DNA of 7,589 bases from Ignavibacteria bacterium (GTDB lineage: Bacteria; Bacteroidota; Ignavibacteria; Ignavibacteriales; Melioribacteraceae): the NCBI GenBank assembly GCA_003233295.1, contig QILJ01000450.1, forward strand, positions 1-7,589, written 5' to 3'. Position numbers and translations under genes: made by a program. Under the pieces are notes generated by a model. It made no database searches. It was not told the DNA's origin and saw only the letters and a program-made list of their open reading frames with translations. Shown here one piece after another: positions 1-7,196 of the stretch (the stretch's first letter is position 1; every line of letters begins with the position of its first letter).

Positions 1-2
1 GA

Positions 3-15
3 AAAAACATTAATG
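3..15. repeat. 13-nt direct repeat, copy 1
   Basis: AAAAACATTAATG occurs here and again at 92-104, 89 bases apart. It contains the 8-bp palindrome CATTAATG. No function can be assigned, and in AT-rich DNA it may be chance. Confidence 0.35.
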
Positions 16-91
16 ATCATAAAAGTTGGGCTTTTTGAATCTATATTATTTTTAATATGTTAATAATGCTGTTGTTATTAGAACTCAGCCG

Positions 92-104
92 AAAAACATT
101 AATG
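92..104. repeat. 13-nt direct repeat, copy 2
   Basis: Second copy of AAAAACATTAATG (first copy at 3-15), lying between the left window edge and the inverted repeat at 119-132. Confidence 0.35.
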
Positions 105-118
105 CATAGACGACTAAT

Positions 119-132
119 CCCGACCAATCGGG
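119..132 (-). other. Small GC-rich inverted repeat downstream of the transporter
   Basis: CCCGA and TCGGG flank a 4-nt loop, giving a 5-bp GC-rich hairpin about 70 nt after the transporter stop codon. There is no U-tract on either strand, so it is not a standard intrinsic terminator. It may mark the transcript end or be an intergenic repeat. The rest of positions 1-203 shows no gene. Confidence 0.3.
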
Positions 133-203
133 GCAAGTCCTTATTCTAAATATCTATTGCTTGTTTTGTTACTTTTTATCTTAACTCTATTGCATAATGC
201 CGG

Positions 204-1556
204 TTAAGCTTCTCCCGCATTCTTAGCATCAATCCTATTAGTAACAAGTCTAAAAATAAACAGCGACACAGCCGACAAAAGCCCGATCGCTACAAAATAA
301 TACCAGATGTAATGAGCATCAGCATAGTATGAAGCTTTTTGAGCAACAGATAATCCATGCGGCAGAGTTTCCGGATTAGGACAATATTTATCCAATAAAA
401 ATCCTGACATGCTGAACCCAATTATTGCCGATAGGAATGAGTGCAGATGACTGAACCCGAGATACAATCCCTCCTCCCCTTTTGGAGCTTGGAATGAAAA
501 GTACTCCAAGAATCTCGGTGAGATAAAACACTCGGCAAGACCTTGAATTGCGATTCCAATAATCATCATAACAGTCAGCGGATGAAGCTCCAGTAAACCG
601 AAGAATGAAACTGCCGGACCGGTAATGCTCTCCAATTCTTGACTCATTGCCATAGCCAGCGCTGATAAAGGCATGAGAAGCATTCCCACAAGCATTGAGG
701 TTACAGCTAGTCTATTTTTCATCATCTGCGTTACAAATACGACAAATATTACAACAACCAATGGGTTCACATTTGCAAGCCACTCGGGTTTTGCGCTTTC
801 ACCGAGGAGTCTAATAACATACTTTGGCATTGTGGCATATAACTGACCTTGAATAAGCCAGAAGCCGGTAATGATCAGGGTAAGCACCCAAAGACGAGGT
901 TTATGGAGTATTCCCATCAGCGCACGGAAAATATCTCTGATATCTTTATTCTCATATGTTCTATCCGGCTCTTGATAGAAGAATATTGCAAATAGGAACG
1001 CAATAAACGCCATTGCCGCAGAGAAGAAATTAACATATTCCAATCCGAGTCCTTGGCGGATGAAAGGAACGAAAGTCTTGCCGCTGAAAGCTCCAATATT
1101 TACAACCCAATAGAACAGTGAGTATCCCCTTGCTCGGTTTACTTCTGTAGTAGTTTTTGCAACTGTTCCGGTAATAAGAGGTTTTATGAATGAAGCTCCG
1201 ACTAAAAGGACAAACAAAAAGAAAAGTACTGGAATTTTTGTCTGAAAGATACCGAGAAAAAAATAACCAGTGGTCAACGTTCCGAACGCTATTATCATTC
1301 CCTTGCGAAAACCAATCTTATCTACATAGGCTCCTACAAAAGTCGGGAACAAGTATAACAGTCCGTAGAACAGACCAGCAACAATACCGGTTTCGATATC
1401 GGTAAACCCGACTATATCTGTAAGGAAAAGAGTAAGAACGACGAAAAATCCATAGTAAGCTGCACGCTCACATAATTCCATAAAGTTTGCAAGCCAAAAA
1501 TCTTTTGGGAATTTCCAGCTTTCCTTCTGTACGGCTTCAGTCATAAGCAGAACCAT
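204..1556 (-). CDS. POT/PTR2-family proton-coupled peptide transporter (MFS)
   Basis: Predicted inner-membrane permease of the proton-dependent oligopeptide transporter family, which imports di- and tripeptides with protons. The 450 residues hold about twelve hydrophobic segments (roughly 22-47, 57-76, 87-104, 108-128, 145-163, 173-194, 222-240, 262-278, 285-303, 326-345, 365-388, 416-437). Family marks seen: E27xxE30-R31 followed by Y34-Y35-G36 on helix 1 (the ExxER proton motif); the MFS loop GAYVDKIGFRKG around 75-86; K125-P126 on helix 4; the PTR2-type signature FYWVVNIGAF at 148-157; and E342 followed by SP at 346-347 on helix 10. The usual Phe after ER is Ala here. The substrate is inferred from family only. 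No clear Shine-Dalgarno site precedes Met1; Met5 is an alternative start. It stands alone and its GC content is higher than that of the sulfur operon. Confidence 0.85.
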   Translation of the reverse strand: MVLLMTEAVQKESWKFPKDFWLANFMELCERAAYYGFFVVLTLFLTDIVGFTDIETGIVAGLFYGLLYLFPTFVGAYVDKIGFRKGMIIAFGTLTTGYFFLGIFQTKIPVLFFLFVLLVGASFIKPLITGTVAKTTTEVNRARGYSLFYWVVNIGAFSGKTFVPFIRQGLGLEYVNFFSAAMAFIAFLFAIFFYQEPDRTYENKDIRDIFRALMGILHKPRLWVLTLIITGFWLIQGQLYATMPKYVIRLLGESAKPEWLANVNPLVVVIFVVFVTQMMKNRLAVTSMLVGMLLMPLSALAMAMSQELESITGPAVSFFGLLELHPLTVMMIIGIAIQGLAECFISPRFLEYFSFQAPKGEEGLYLGFSHLHSFLSAIIGFSMSGFLLDKYCPNPETLPHGLSVAQKASYYADAHYIWYYFVAIGLLSAVSLFIFRLVTNRIDAKNAGEA

Positions 1557-1580
1557 AATTTGTTAGTGAAAATAGTTTTT

Positions 1581-1588
1581 CAAAGATA
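1581..1588 (-). promoter_or_regulatory. Possible Bacteroidota-type -7 promoter box for the transporter
   Basis: On the minus strand the bases read TATCTTTG, which fits the Bacteroidota -7 consensus TAnnTTTG. It lies about 25 nt before the transporter start, so a transcript would have a short leader of about 20 nt. I see no convincing TTG-type -33 element at the right distance, so this is a weak call. Confidence 0.3.
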
Positions 1589-1784
1589 ATGGGAAAAAAA
1601 TAAAATTGATAGAGGAAAATTAATTTGGTGATAAAGGATTGAATTATAAAATACTTCTTTTAATTCTGCCTTGGATATTAAGTAGATCATTCACAAGTTA
1701 CTTCTTACTTTCGCGCAGACCTGCTTTCCGCACAATTTAAAAAGGATAGAATAAGAATTAAAATAAAGTAATATTTGAAAAAAT

Positions 1785-2146
1785 GGGTGTTGCAAGGCTA
1801 AATTTGCATATGTTTATCCGCAAATTAAAAAATAGGTCGGGCAGCATCTCTGTACAGCTGATATCAAAGACAAGATGTAAATATAAAGTTGTAAAGACTA
1901 TAAAACAGAACAAGAAGTAGAAAAGCTATATTATTTAGCAAATCAAGAGAAAGAACGGCTATCAAATCAATTGAAACTATTTGTATCGAAAAATGATACA
2001 ACTGTCGAGCAAGTATTTTCAACATTAAGCAATTCCAGCATAAGAACTATAGGTCCGGAAATAATATTTGGTAAAAAAACGATCATATTGGTTATAATAA
2101 AATTGAAGAAGGTCTATTCTGCCATCTGGTGATCTCTCGTGCATAA
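1785..2146 (+). mobile_element. Remnant of the left end of an IS1634-like insertion sequence
   Basis: A stretch beginning GGGTGTTGCAAGG lies 25 nt before the transposase start and looks like the terminal inverted repeat seen at ends of IS1634/IS4-superfamily elements. It is followed by the broken transposase start (see the pseudogene entry). No matching right-end repeat (GCAACACCC) occurs in the window, so most of the element has been lost. The exact left boundary and any target duplication cannot be fixed from this sequence alone. Confidence 0.5.
1810..2146 (+). pseudogene. IS1634-type transposase, N-terminal fragment with frameshifts
   Basis: Three pieces in three frames together resemble the N-terminus of IS1634-family (DDE, IS4 superfamily) transposases. 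From ATG 1810 the sequence reads MFIRKLKNRSGSISVQLISK and on to KYKVVKTI, then stops at 1918-1920. From 1905 a second frame continues TEQEVEKLYYLANQEKERL and on to IRTIGPEIIFGK near 2075. From about 2078 a third frame gives NDHIGYNKIEEGLF then HLVISRA, and stops at 2144-2146. Order and spacing of the pieces match one decayed protein, implying at least two indels. The catalytic DDE core is absent. It runs opposite to the flanking genes. The family call rests on recalled motifs such as SGSxSVQ, KYKVVKTI, IGPE and HLVISR. Confidence 0.6.
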
Positions 2147-2343
2147 ACAAATGGAATGATAACACTTAAAGTTGATAGTATATTGCTCTCAGACACTAGT
2201 AGCACTAAAATAGCCTTTTCAATTAATCGCAAAAATAAAAGTTCTTGGATTGTTCATAGAGTGGTTCATATTATATAAGGTTTTATGAATCAATAAAAAA
2301 AATTAACATGTTCAAATCTTCCAAATAATATTTTTTATTCAAA
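2147..2343. other. AT-rich intergenic stretch with no recognised feature
   Basis: It lies between the transposase remnant and the 3' end of the sulfite reductase gene. I find no gene and no GC-rich hairpin with a U-tract, so no intrinsic terminator for the sulfur operon can be named. It may be further decayed IS sequence, but the translations are not recognisable. Confidence 0.4.
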
Positions 2344-4683
2344 TTACACTTTCTCTATCAAAACCCTCCAATGATCACCATCCTTTTCTTTTTCAAGTAT
2401 TTTATGTCCTTCGGATTGGACTGAACGCGGTACATTCTCTATCGGCGCTCCATCATCAAGTAGAATTTCCAATTTTTCGCTGACTTGCATCTTTGAAAGT
2501 TCCATTTTTGTTTTTACAAAATTCATTGGACATGCTACACCGCGGAAGTCTTTTACATTCTCAACCTGTATTGCCACCGGCTCTTCTTCCTCTTTTTTTT
2601 CTTTATTAAATCGCAAAGAATCATCCATGTTGGAATATAAATCATTTACCGCTTTAGCCAATTCGTTAATATGATCTTCATGCGAAAATAGCTCACTCTT
2701 TAACCCTAATTTGCCTAAAACAACAACGTCCATAAATGATGAATCTACTAAATTTGTTGTCACAAAATGCTTCATAAACATTTCAAACACTTGCTTATCA
2801 GTTTTCGCATCAAGACCGCGTGTAACTAAAAGCATTCGACATGCTGAGTGAAGTATTATATAAAGATAATTTTCTTTCTCTCCAGTTGTAATTGAGTCAG
2901 TGAGTAATTTTTGAGTATCTTTAATTATCTTTTTATCTACGTTAATCATATCAAATATTCCAGCAGAACATTCAGCTGTTCCAATTTCTTTTAAGGATAA
3001 AGGCTTACTAGCACCCCAGTCAATATATATGCTACTATCTTCTTCAAATGTTGGGACTTCACGATATTTATCGCAAAGTATTGTGATTAAATCTCTTCCA
3101 CAATCATCTAAAAAATGTTGGTATGTTTTAAACTCATCTTTCTTTTCACTATAAACTTTAAGAAAATCATGTAAAAAATCTGGAATAAATTTTGCAGAAA
3201 TTTCATCTACTTGCTGTGCATAAATTGTATTACCAGCTTCATTAGTATTTCCACCAGCAAGTATATTATATGATGGATACATGTAACCACCATTTCTGCC
3301 CACTTTTCCAAAAAATCCCAAATCTGCAATATGATGAAGTCCGCATGTATTTGGACAGCCAGATATGTGGATTCTAAGATCACTTACATTTTCCAAATTA
3401 AGATCACTAGTGATTAATTTATCACGTACTGCATCAGATAAACCTCTTGGTAAACAAATACCAAGTTTACAAGTTTGCGCCCCGGTACAATTTACCATTT
3501 CGGCAAAAATTTTGGGTAAATGAGAAAGTGTTTGTTCTAATCCCATTATTAGATTATATGCGTTACCAAGATATTTTTCTGGAATATTTCTAAGTCGAAT
3601 ATTTTGTTTCCTTTCACAGCGAATATTATTTTCGCCAAAATTACTTAGAAAATTTGTGAGTTTAACGGCATCTTGATAAAGCAAATCACCTAATCTTAAA
3701 GAAACAAAGATGGAAGAGAGTCCGCTTTGTTTTTGAGAAGTTACATATCGTTCTTTCCACTTATCAAAATTTTCTCCACTAACAATTTCTATAGGTAATG
3801 AAGTCTCTTTTGCTTCATTCGGAGTAGGTTGCAAATCAAGAGACAACGAATCATCATCTTTAATTTTATTGTATTCTTCTTCAAATAATTGAATGAATTC
3901 TTCACGCTGAAGCTTTTTCCATAGGTATTTAATTCGACTTGTATTTTTGCTCCGTCTATTACCATGTTTATCAAACATTACTTTCAAAGCACGGGTTATG
4001 TGATACACTTTATTTTCAGGAACAAAATCAAAAAGAAGATTTCCTAAAATTGGATTTGCTCCCATACCTCCAGCACAATAAACTTCAAACCCTTTTTTAC
4101 CGTCAAGAATTTTAGCAACAAAACCAAGGCACGTTACCTGAGTGTAGGCTGTATCTTTTCTATTATTTGAAAACGCAATTTTAAATTTTCGTGGCAGATT
4201 CCAAGAATCTGATTCAGCCATCATACGTGATGTAAGTGCAATTGCATATGGCTCAACATCAAATATTTCATCTTGGGTAATACCTGAATCTGTTGAGCAG
4301 AGAATATTACGAACAGTATTTCCGCCGCCGCCACGTGTACTTAATCCAAAAGATTTGAGTTCTCTTAAGACAGTCATTATATTTTTAATAAGAACTCCAT
4401 GTAATTGAATTTCGGAACGAGTTGTGAAATGGATTTCTCCACTACCATAAGTCTTGGCAAGTTCAGCAACTTTTTTTAATTGTAAAGGTGTAATACCTCC
4501 ACCAGCGCACCGTACTCTAATCATATAAGTGTTAGCAAGTCTTTGTTCATAAATTCCGAATGCTACTCGTATGGCTTTAAATTTTACTGGATTTATTGAA
4601 CCATCAAGGAATCCTGCTATATCTTTTTCAAGTTGTTTATGTTCAGTTGTTAGTGATTCTGGAATATCATAAAAAGTTAACAT
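2344..4683 (-). CDS. sir: Siroheme/4Fe-4S sulfite reductase with HEPN-like region and C-terminal TusA-like domain
   Basis: Predicted cytoplasmic reductase of sulfite to sulfide, which would supply sulfur to the carrier encoded in the same operon. The body (about 1-540) shows the duplicated sulfite/nitrite reductase fold: ferredoxin-like half near 50-110 with HFTTRSEIQLHG (R89), first heme-binding part with RNILC (R125) and PRKFKIAF (K166, K168), second half from about 315, and iron-sulfur/siroheme ligands C399-x5-C405 and C443-PNT-C447. The charged pair of lysines favours sulfite over nitrite reductase. Residues about 545-690 are an extra helical region, beginning near GTAECSAG, that resembles HEPN-like domains. 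A KEKKEEEEP linker then leads to a TusA/SirA-like domain (about 704-779) with FRGVACPMNFVKTK; C718 is kept, but the usual CPxP is CPMN. At 779 residues it is much longer than a plain CysI-type hemoprotein (about 570). AAAGGA lies 7 nt before ATG, and the gap from hcyD is 11 nt. No flavoprotein partner is in the window. Confidence 0.88.
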   Translation of the reverse strand: MLTFYDIPESLTTEHKQLEKDIAGFLDGSINPVKFKAIRVAFGIYEQRLANTYMIRVRCAGGGITPLQLKKVAELAKTYGSGEIHFTTRSEIQLHGVLIKNIMTVLRELKSFGLSTRGGGGNTVRNILCSTDSGITQDEIFDVEPYAIALTSRMMAESDSWNLPRKFKIAFSNNRKDTAYTQVTCLGFVAKILDGKKGFEVYCAGGMGANPILGNLLFDFVPENKVYHITRALKVMFDKHGNRRSKNTSRIKYLWKKLQREEFIQLFEEEYNKIKDDDSLSLDLQPTPNEAKETSLPIEIVSGENFDKWKERYVTSQKQSGLSSIFVSLRLGDLLYQDAVKLTNFLSNFGENNIRCERKQNIRLRNIPEKYLGNAYNLIMGLEQTLSHLPKIFAEMVNCTGAQTCKLGICLPRGLSDAVRDKLITSDLNLENVSDLRIHISGCPNTCGLHHIADLGFFGKVGRNGGYMYPSYNILAGGNTNEAGNTIYAQQVDEISAKFIPDFLHDFLKVYSEKKDEFKTYQHFLDDCGRDLITILCDKYREVPTFEEDSSIYIDWGASKPLSLKEIGTAECSAGIFDMINVDKKIIKDTQKLLTDSITTGEKENYLYIILHSACRMLLVTRGLDAKTDKQVFEMFMKHFVTTNLVDSSFMDVVVLGKLGLKSELFSHEDHINELAKAVNDLYSNMDDSLRFNKEKKEEEEPVAIQVENVKDFRGVACPMNFVKTKMELSKMQVSEKLEILLDDGAPIENVPRSVQSEGHKILEKEKDGDHWRVLIEKV

Positions 4684-4694
4684 TTATCTATCCT

Positions 4695-5117
4695 TTACTT
4701 ATTGATAATATTTAATTTTACTTCATTAATTTCTGCGGTAGAACCATTTCTCGTTATTCTATATCCTTTAACATTTGTTTCATTATTCTCTAAAGATACG
4801 ATAATGTAAACCATTTTGGGATCGTTGAGCAATCGTAAATCTTCCTGCGATAATACTGGAGCTGAAATTGGATGTGAATGATAAACTGATAGAATAGAAA
4901 GATTCTGCTCTCTTGTCATTTTTAATACGTTAAATTGTTCAGCGGGATCAAATGTAAAATGGTCTTCACTTTGGTCCATATTTTTCATAGGGAAAATTTT
5001 AGTAATAATATTTTCGCTTCCCACTAAATAACCACACGCTTCAATTGGAGATAATTCCTTTGAATGTGAAATTATATCTTCATAAATATTCTTTTCAATT
5101 TCTATATTGTTCATCAT
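4695..5117 (-). CDS. hcyD: JAMM/MPN+ metalloprotease processing the sulfur carrier (HcyD/Mec-like)
   Basis: Predicted zinc isopeptidase-like enzyme of the M67 (Mov34/MPN/PAD-1) family. In the Wolinella pathway HcyD removes the extra C-terminal residue of the carrier and later frees homocysteine from it; mycobacterial Mec+ does the analogous release of cysteine from CysO. The complete JAMM signature is visible: E26 in PIEACGYL, H80-S-H82-P83, then S90-QE-D93. At 140 residues it is one bare catalytic domain, as usual for bacterial members. The neighbouring carrier ends GGGLF, so a trimming protease is needed, which supports this role. Two ATGs are adjacent (5117 and 5114); the AAGGA site is only 1 nt from the first and 4 nt from the second, so Met2 is the likelier start. 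The gap from hcyF is 5 nt. Confidence 0.85.
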   Translation of the reverse strand: MMNNIEIEKNIYEDIISHSKELSPIEACGYLVGSENIITKIFPMKNMDQSEDHFTFDPAEQFNVLKMTREQNLSILSVYHSHPISAPVLSQEDLRLLNDPKMVYIIVSLENNETNVKGYRITRNGSTAEINEVKLNIINK

Positions 5118-5122
5118 TTCCT

Positions 5123-5938
5123 TTAGTTTGTAATTTTACATATTGGAGGAATATAATCTTCTTCCTTTAAACTGGTAATTTTAGGGTTATCTCCACACAC
5201 TGTACACTTTGGATTCTTTTTAAAACGTACATTTCTAAAATTCATACTTTTTGCATCAAACGATAATAATCGGTTCGTAATTAAATCTCCAATACCAGTA
5301 AAATATTTAAGAGCTTCTGTAGCTTGAATTGTTCCAAGCATGCCAGCAATTGAACCGAGTACACCAGCTTGGCTACATGATGGGACTGCATTTTCGGGAG
5401 GTGGTGCATGAAACACACAACGGTAACAAGCTGTTTCGCCAGGAATAACTGTAAGTGTTTGTCCGTCAAATCTTAAAATACCACCGTGAGAAAAAGGTTT
5501 GCCTGCAATTACACATGCATCATTTATTAAAAATTTTGCGGAAAAATTATCCGTACCATCTATTACAAAGTCATAATCATTAATTATATCTATAATATTT
5601 TCAGCAGTTGCCAATTTCTTGTATGTTTTTACACTTATATCAGGATTTATTTCCAGCATTTTTTCCTTGGCAGATTCTACTTTAGGTTTATTCAAATCTT
5701 TTGTAAAGTGAATAATCTGTCTTTGTAAATTTGTTAAATCAACTACATCTCCATCAATAATACCAATGGTTCCTACACCTGCTGCAGCTAAATACAAAGC
5801 TACAGGAGAACCAAGTCCACCGGCACCAACTATTAAAACCTTGCCATGCATAATTTTTTCTTGTCCCTCAATTCCTACATCGGAAAGAATTATATGCCTG
5901 CTGTATCTTTCTAATTGTTCCTCTGTAAAATCAATCAC
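5123..5938 (-). CDS. hcyF: E1-like sulfur-carrier adenylyltransferase (ThiF/MoeB/HesA family, HcyF-like)
   Basis: Predicted to use ATP to adenylate the C-terminal glycine of the ThiS-like carrier, so that sulfide can replace AMP and form a thiocarboxylate. Visible marks: the family opening ERYSRHIILSDVGIEGQEKI; nucleotide-binding GAGGLG at 38-43; acidic D62/D64; NLQRQ at 70-74 with R73; K86; D130 in DGTDN; zinc Cys pairs C171-YR-C174 and C245-TV-C248; and C188 in PSCSQAG at the conserved cysteine position. At 271 residues it has no C-terminal rhodanese domain, fitting sulfur supplied as free sulfide from Sir rather than as a persulfide. The start is GTG at 5936-5938, chosen because AAAGGAGG ends 5 nt before it; this site overlaps the metY stop codon. 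MoeB or ThiF roles cannot be excluded from the protein alone; the operon argues for HcyF. Confidence 0.87.
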   Translation of the reverse strand: MIDFTEEQLERYSRHIILSDVGIEGQEKIMHGKVLIVGAGGLGSPVALYLAAAGVGTIGIIDGDVVDLTNLQRQIIHFTKDLNKPKVESAKEKMLEINPDISVKTYKKLATAENIIDIINDYDFVIDGTDNFSAKFLINDACVIAGKPFSHGGILRFDGQTLTVIPGETACYRCVFHAPPPENAVPSCSQAGVLGSIAGMLGTIQATEALKYFTGIGDLITNRLLSFDAKSMNFRNVRFKKNPKCTVCGDNPKITSLKEEDYIPPICKITN

Positions 5939-5948
5939 AATACCTCCT

Positions 5949-7196
5949 TTACATTCCGTTCTTTGGGATTAGCGCTTGTTCAATATCAAAAATTAAATCT
6001 TCAACATCTTCAATGCCAACTGCAAGTCTAATCATTGTATCGCGAATACCCATTTCATCTTTCTGTTCTTTACTAAACTCACAGAAAATTGTTGAACCCG
6101 GATGAAGAATTAATGTTTTATTGTCATTTAGATTTGTTGCTCTTCTAATTAGACTTAACTTATTCATAAACTTAAAACACTCTTCAATTGAACTTAAATC
6201 GAATGTCATTAAAGCGCCTGCACCATTTGGGAATTGCTTCTTTGCAATATCAAAATAATTTGATGATTCTAAACCGGGATAATGTACGCAATCAATTTTA
6301 CTATTATCTTCTAAATATTTAGCAAGAACAAGTGTGTTTGAACAAGATTTATCAGCTCGTAATGTTAGTGTTTCAAGACCAATGCTTTGTAAATATGCAT
6401 TGTGCGGTGATAAGCAAGCACCAAGATTTCTATAAACTTCATTTCTTAATTTGGATATCAATGCAAATGGACCAATTTTCTTTGCATCCTCGGCTAGTTT
6501 AGGATTATATTTCCACTCAAAAGTTCCATTGTCAATAATTACTCCTCCAATTGAAGTGGCTCCGCCTGAAATATATTTTGTACTTGAGATAACTTCAACA
6601 TCAACTCCAAATTCTTTGGAGTCAAATAAATATGGTGGTGTGATTGTTGTGTCTGCAATTAAAAGAATATTATGCTTCTTTGTAATTTTAGATAGTGCCT
6701 TCATATCAACAATTTCTAATTGAGGATTCGTAATCGGTTCCAGAAAAACCGCACGCGTGTTTGAATCGATAATATCTGAGAGTGAATTTGGGTTTGTTAA
6801 ATCAGCATATTTAACTTCGAGTCCCCAGGATTTCAATGTTCGCTCAAACAAAGATAGTGTATTACCAAAAAGATGTTTTGTAGTAATAATATTATCGCCG
6901 GAACCAGCAACTGCTAAAATCAAATTTGAAATAGCCGCCATTCCAGAGGAGACTGCTAATACTCCAAATCCACTAGAAATATTTTTAATTTTTTGTTCAA
7001 AATTCTCGACCGTTGGATTTGTAATTCTAGAATAAACATGCCCTGCTCTTTTACCTTCAAAAGCTTTTGCGGTTTCTTCAGCAGTTTCAAATTCAAATGA
7101 TACGCTATCATAAACAGGCATGTGCATTGCACCGTGCGGATCTTTTTTCAGAAAATCAGAATGAATTGCTTTAGTAGCTACTCCTAACTTTTTCAT
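5949..7196 (-). CDS. metY: PLP-dependent O-acetylhomoserine sulfhydrylase-type enzyme (MetY)
   Basis: Member of the Cys/Met metabolism PLP family (cystathionine gamma-synthase fold), predicted to add the carrier thiocarboxylate to O-acetylhomoserine, yielding carrier-bound homocysteine. Visible marks: TKAIHSD at the N-terminus; Y55-S-R57 in YSRITNPT, which in the family reaches the PLP phosphate of the neighbouring subunit; SSGM at 83-86; D182 in IADTT, which pairs with the pyridine nitrogen; the PLP lysine K207 in SSTKY; GLETLTLR at 273-280; and LHPGST around 364-369. The 415 residues are near normal length for MetY. The ATG follows the hcyS stop codon directly (TAA-ATG), and its GGGGGAGGA site lies inside the last hcyS codons, so the two are likely translationally coupled. 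Related lyases or O-succinylhomoserine or O-acetylserine use cannot be ruled out by sequence reading. Confidence 0.85.
   Translation of the reverse strand: MKKLGVATKAIHSDFLKKDPHGAMHMPVYDSVSFEFETAEETAKAFEGKRAGHVYSRITNPTVENFEQKIKNISSGFGVLAVSSGMAAISNLILAVAGSGDNIITTKHLFGNTLSLFERTLKSWGLEVKYADLTNPNSLSDIIDSNTRAVFLEPITNPQLEIVDMKALSKITKKHNILLIADTTITPPYLFDSKEFGVDVEVISSTKYISGGATSIGGVIIDNGTFEWKYNPKLAEDAKKIGPFALISKLRNEVYRNLGACLSPHNAYLQSIGLETLTLRADKSCSNTLVLAKYLEDNSKIDCVHYPGLESSNYFDIAKKQFPNGAGALMTFDLSSIEECFKFMNKLSLIRRATNLNDNKTLILHPGSTIFCEFSKEQKDEMGIRDTMIRLAVGIEDVEDLIFDIEQALIPKNGM

Noticed and set aside
21..35. AAAAG and CTTTT hairpin near the left edge as a terminator.
   Set aside because: The stem is 5 bp with one G-C pair and has no useful U-tract, so it is too weak to call.
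2147..2343. Continuation of the transposase or a terminator for the sulfur operon.
   Set aside because: No translation in any frame resembles the transposase core, and no GC-rich hairpin with a U-tract is visible after the sir stop codon.
2344..4683. Assimilatory nitrite reductase.
   Set aside because: The cysteine-ligand pattern is shared by both enzymes, but the PRKFKI lysine pair and the sulfur-carrier operon with a TusA-like tail favour sulfite.
6451..7035. Plus-strand open frames opposite metY.
   Set aside because: They have no ribosome-binding site or family features and lie wholly inside a well-supported gene on the other strand; the other plus-strand and overlapping minus-strand frames were dropped for the same reason.
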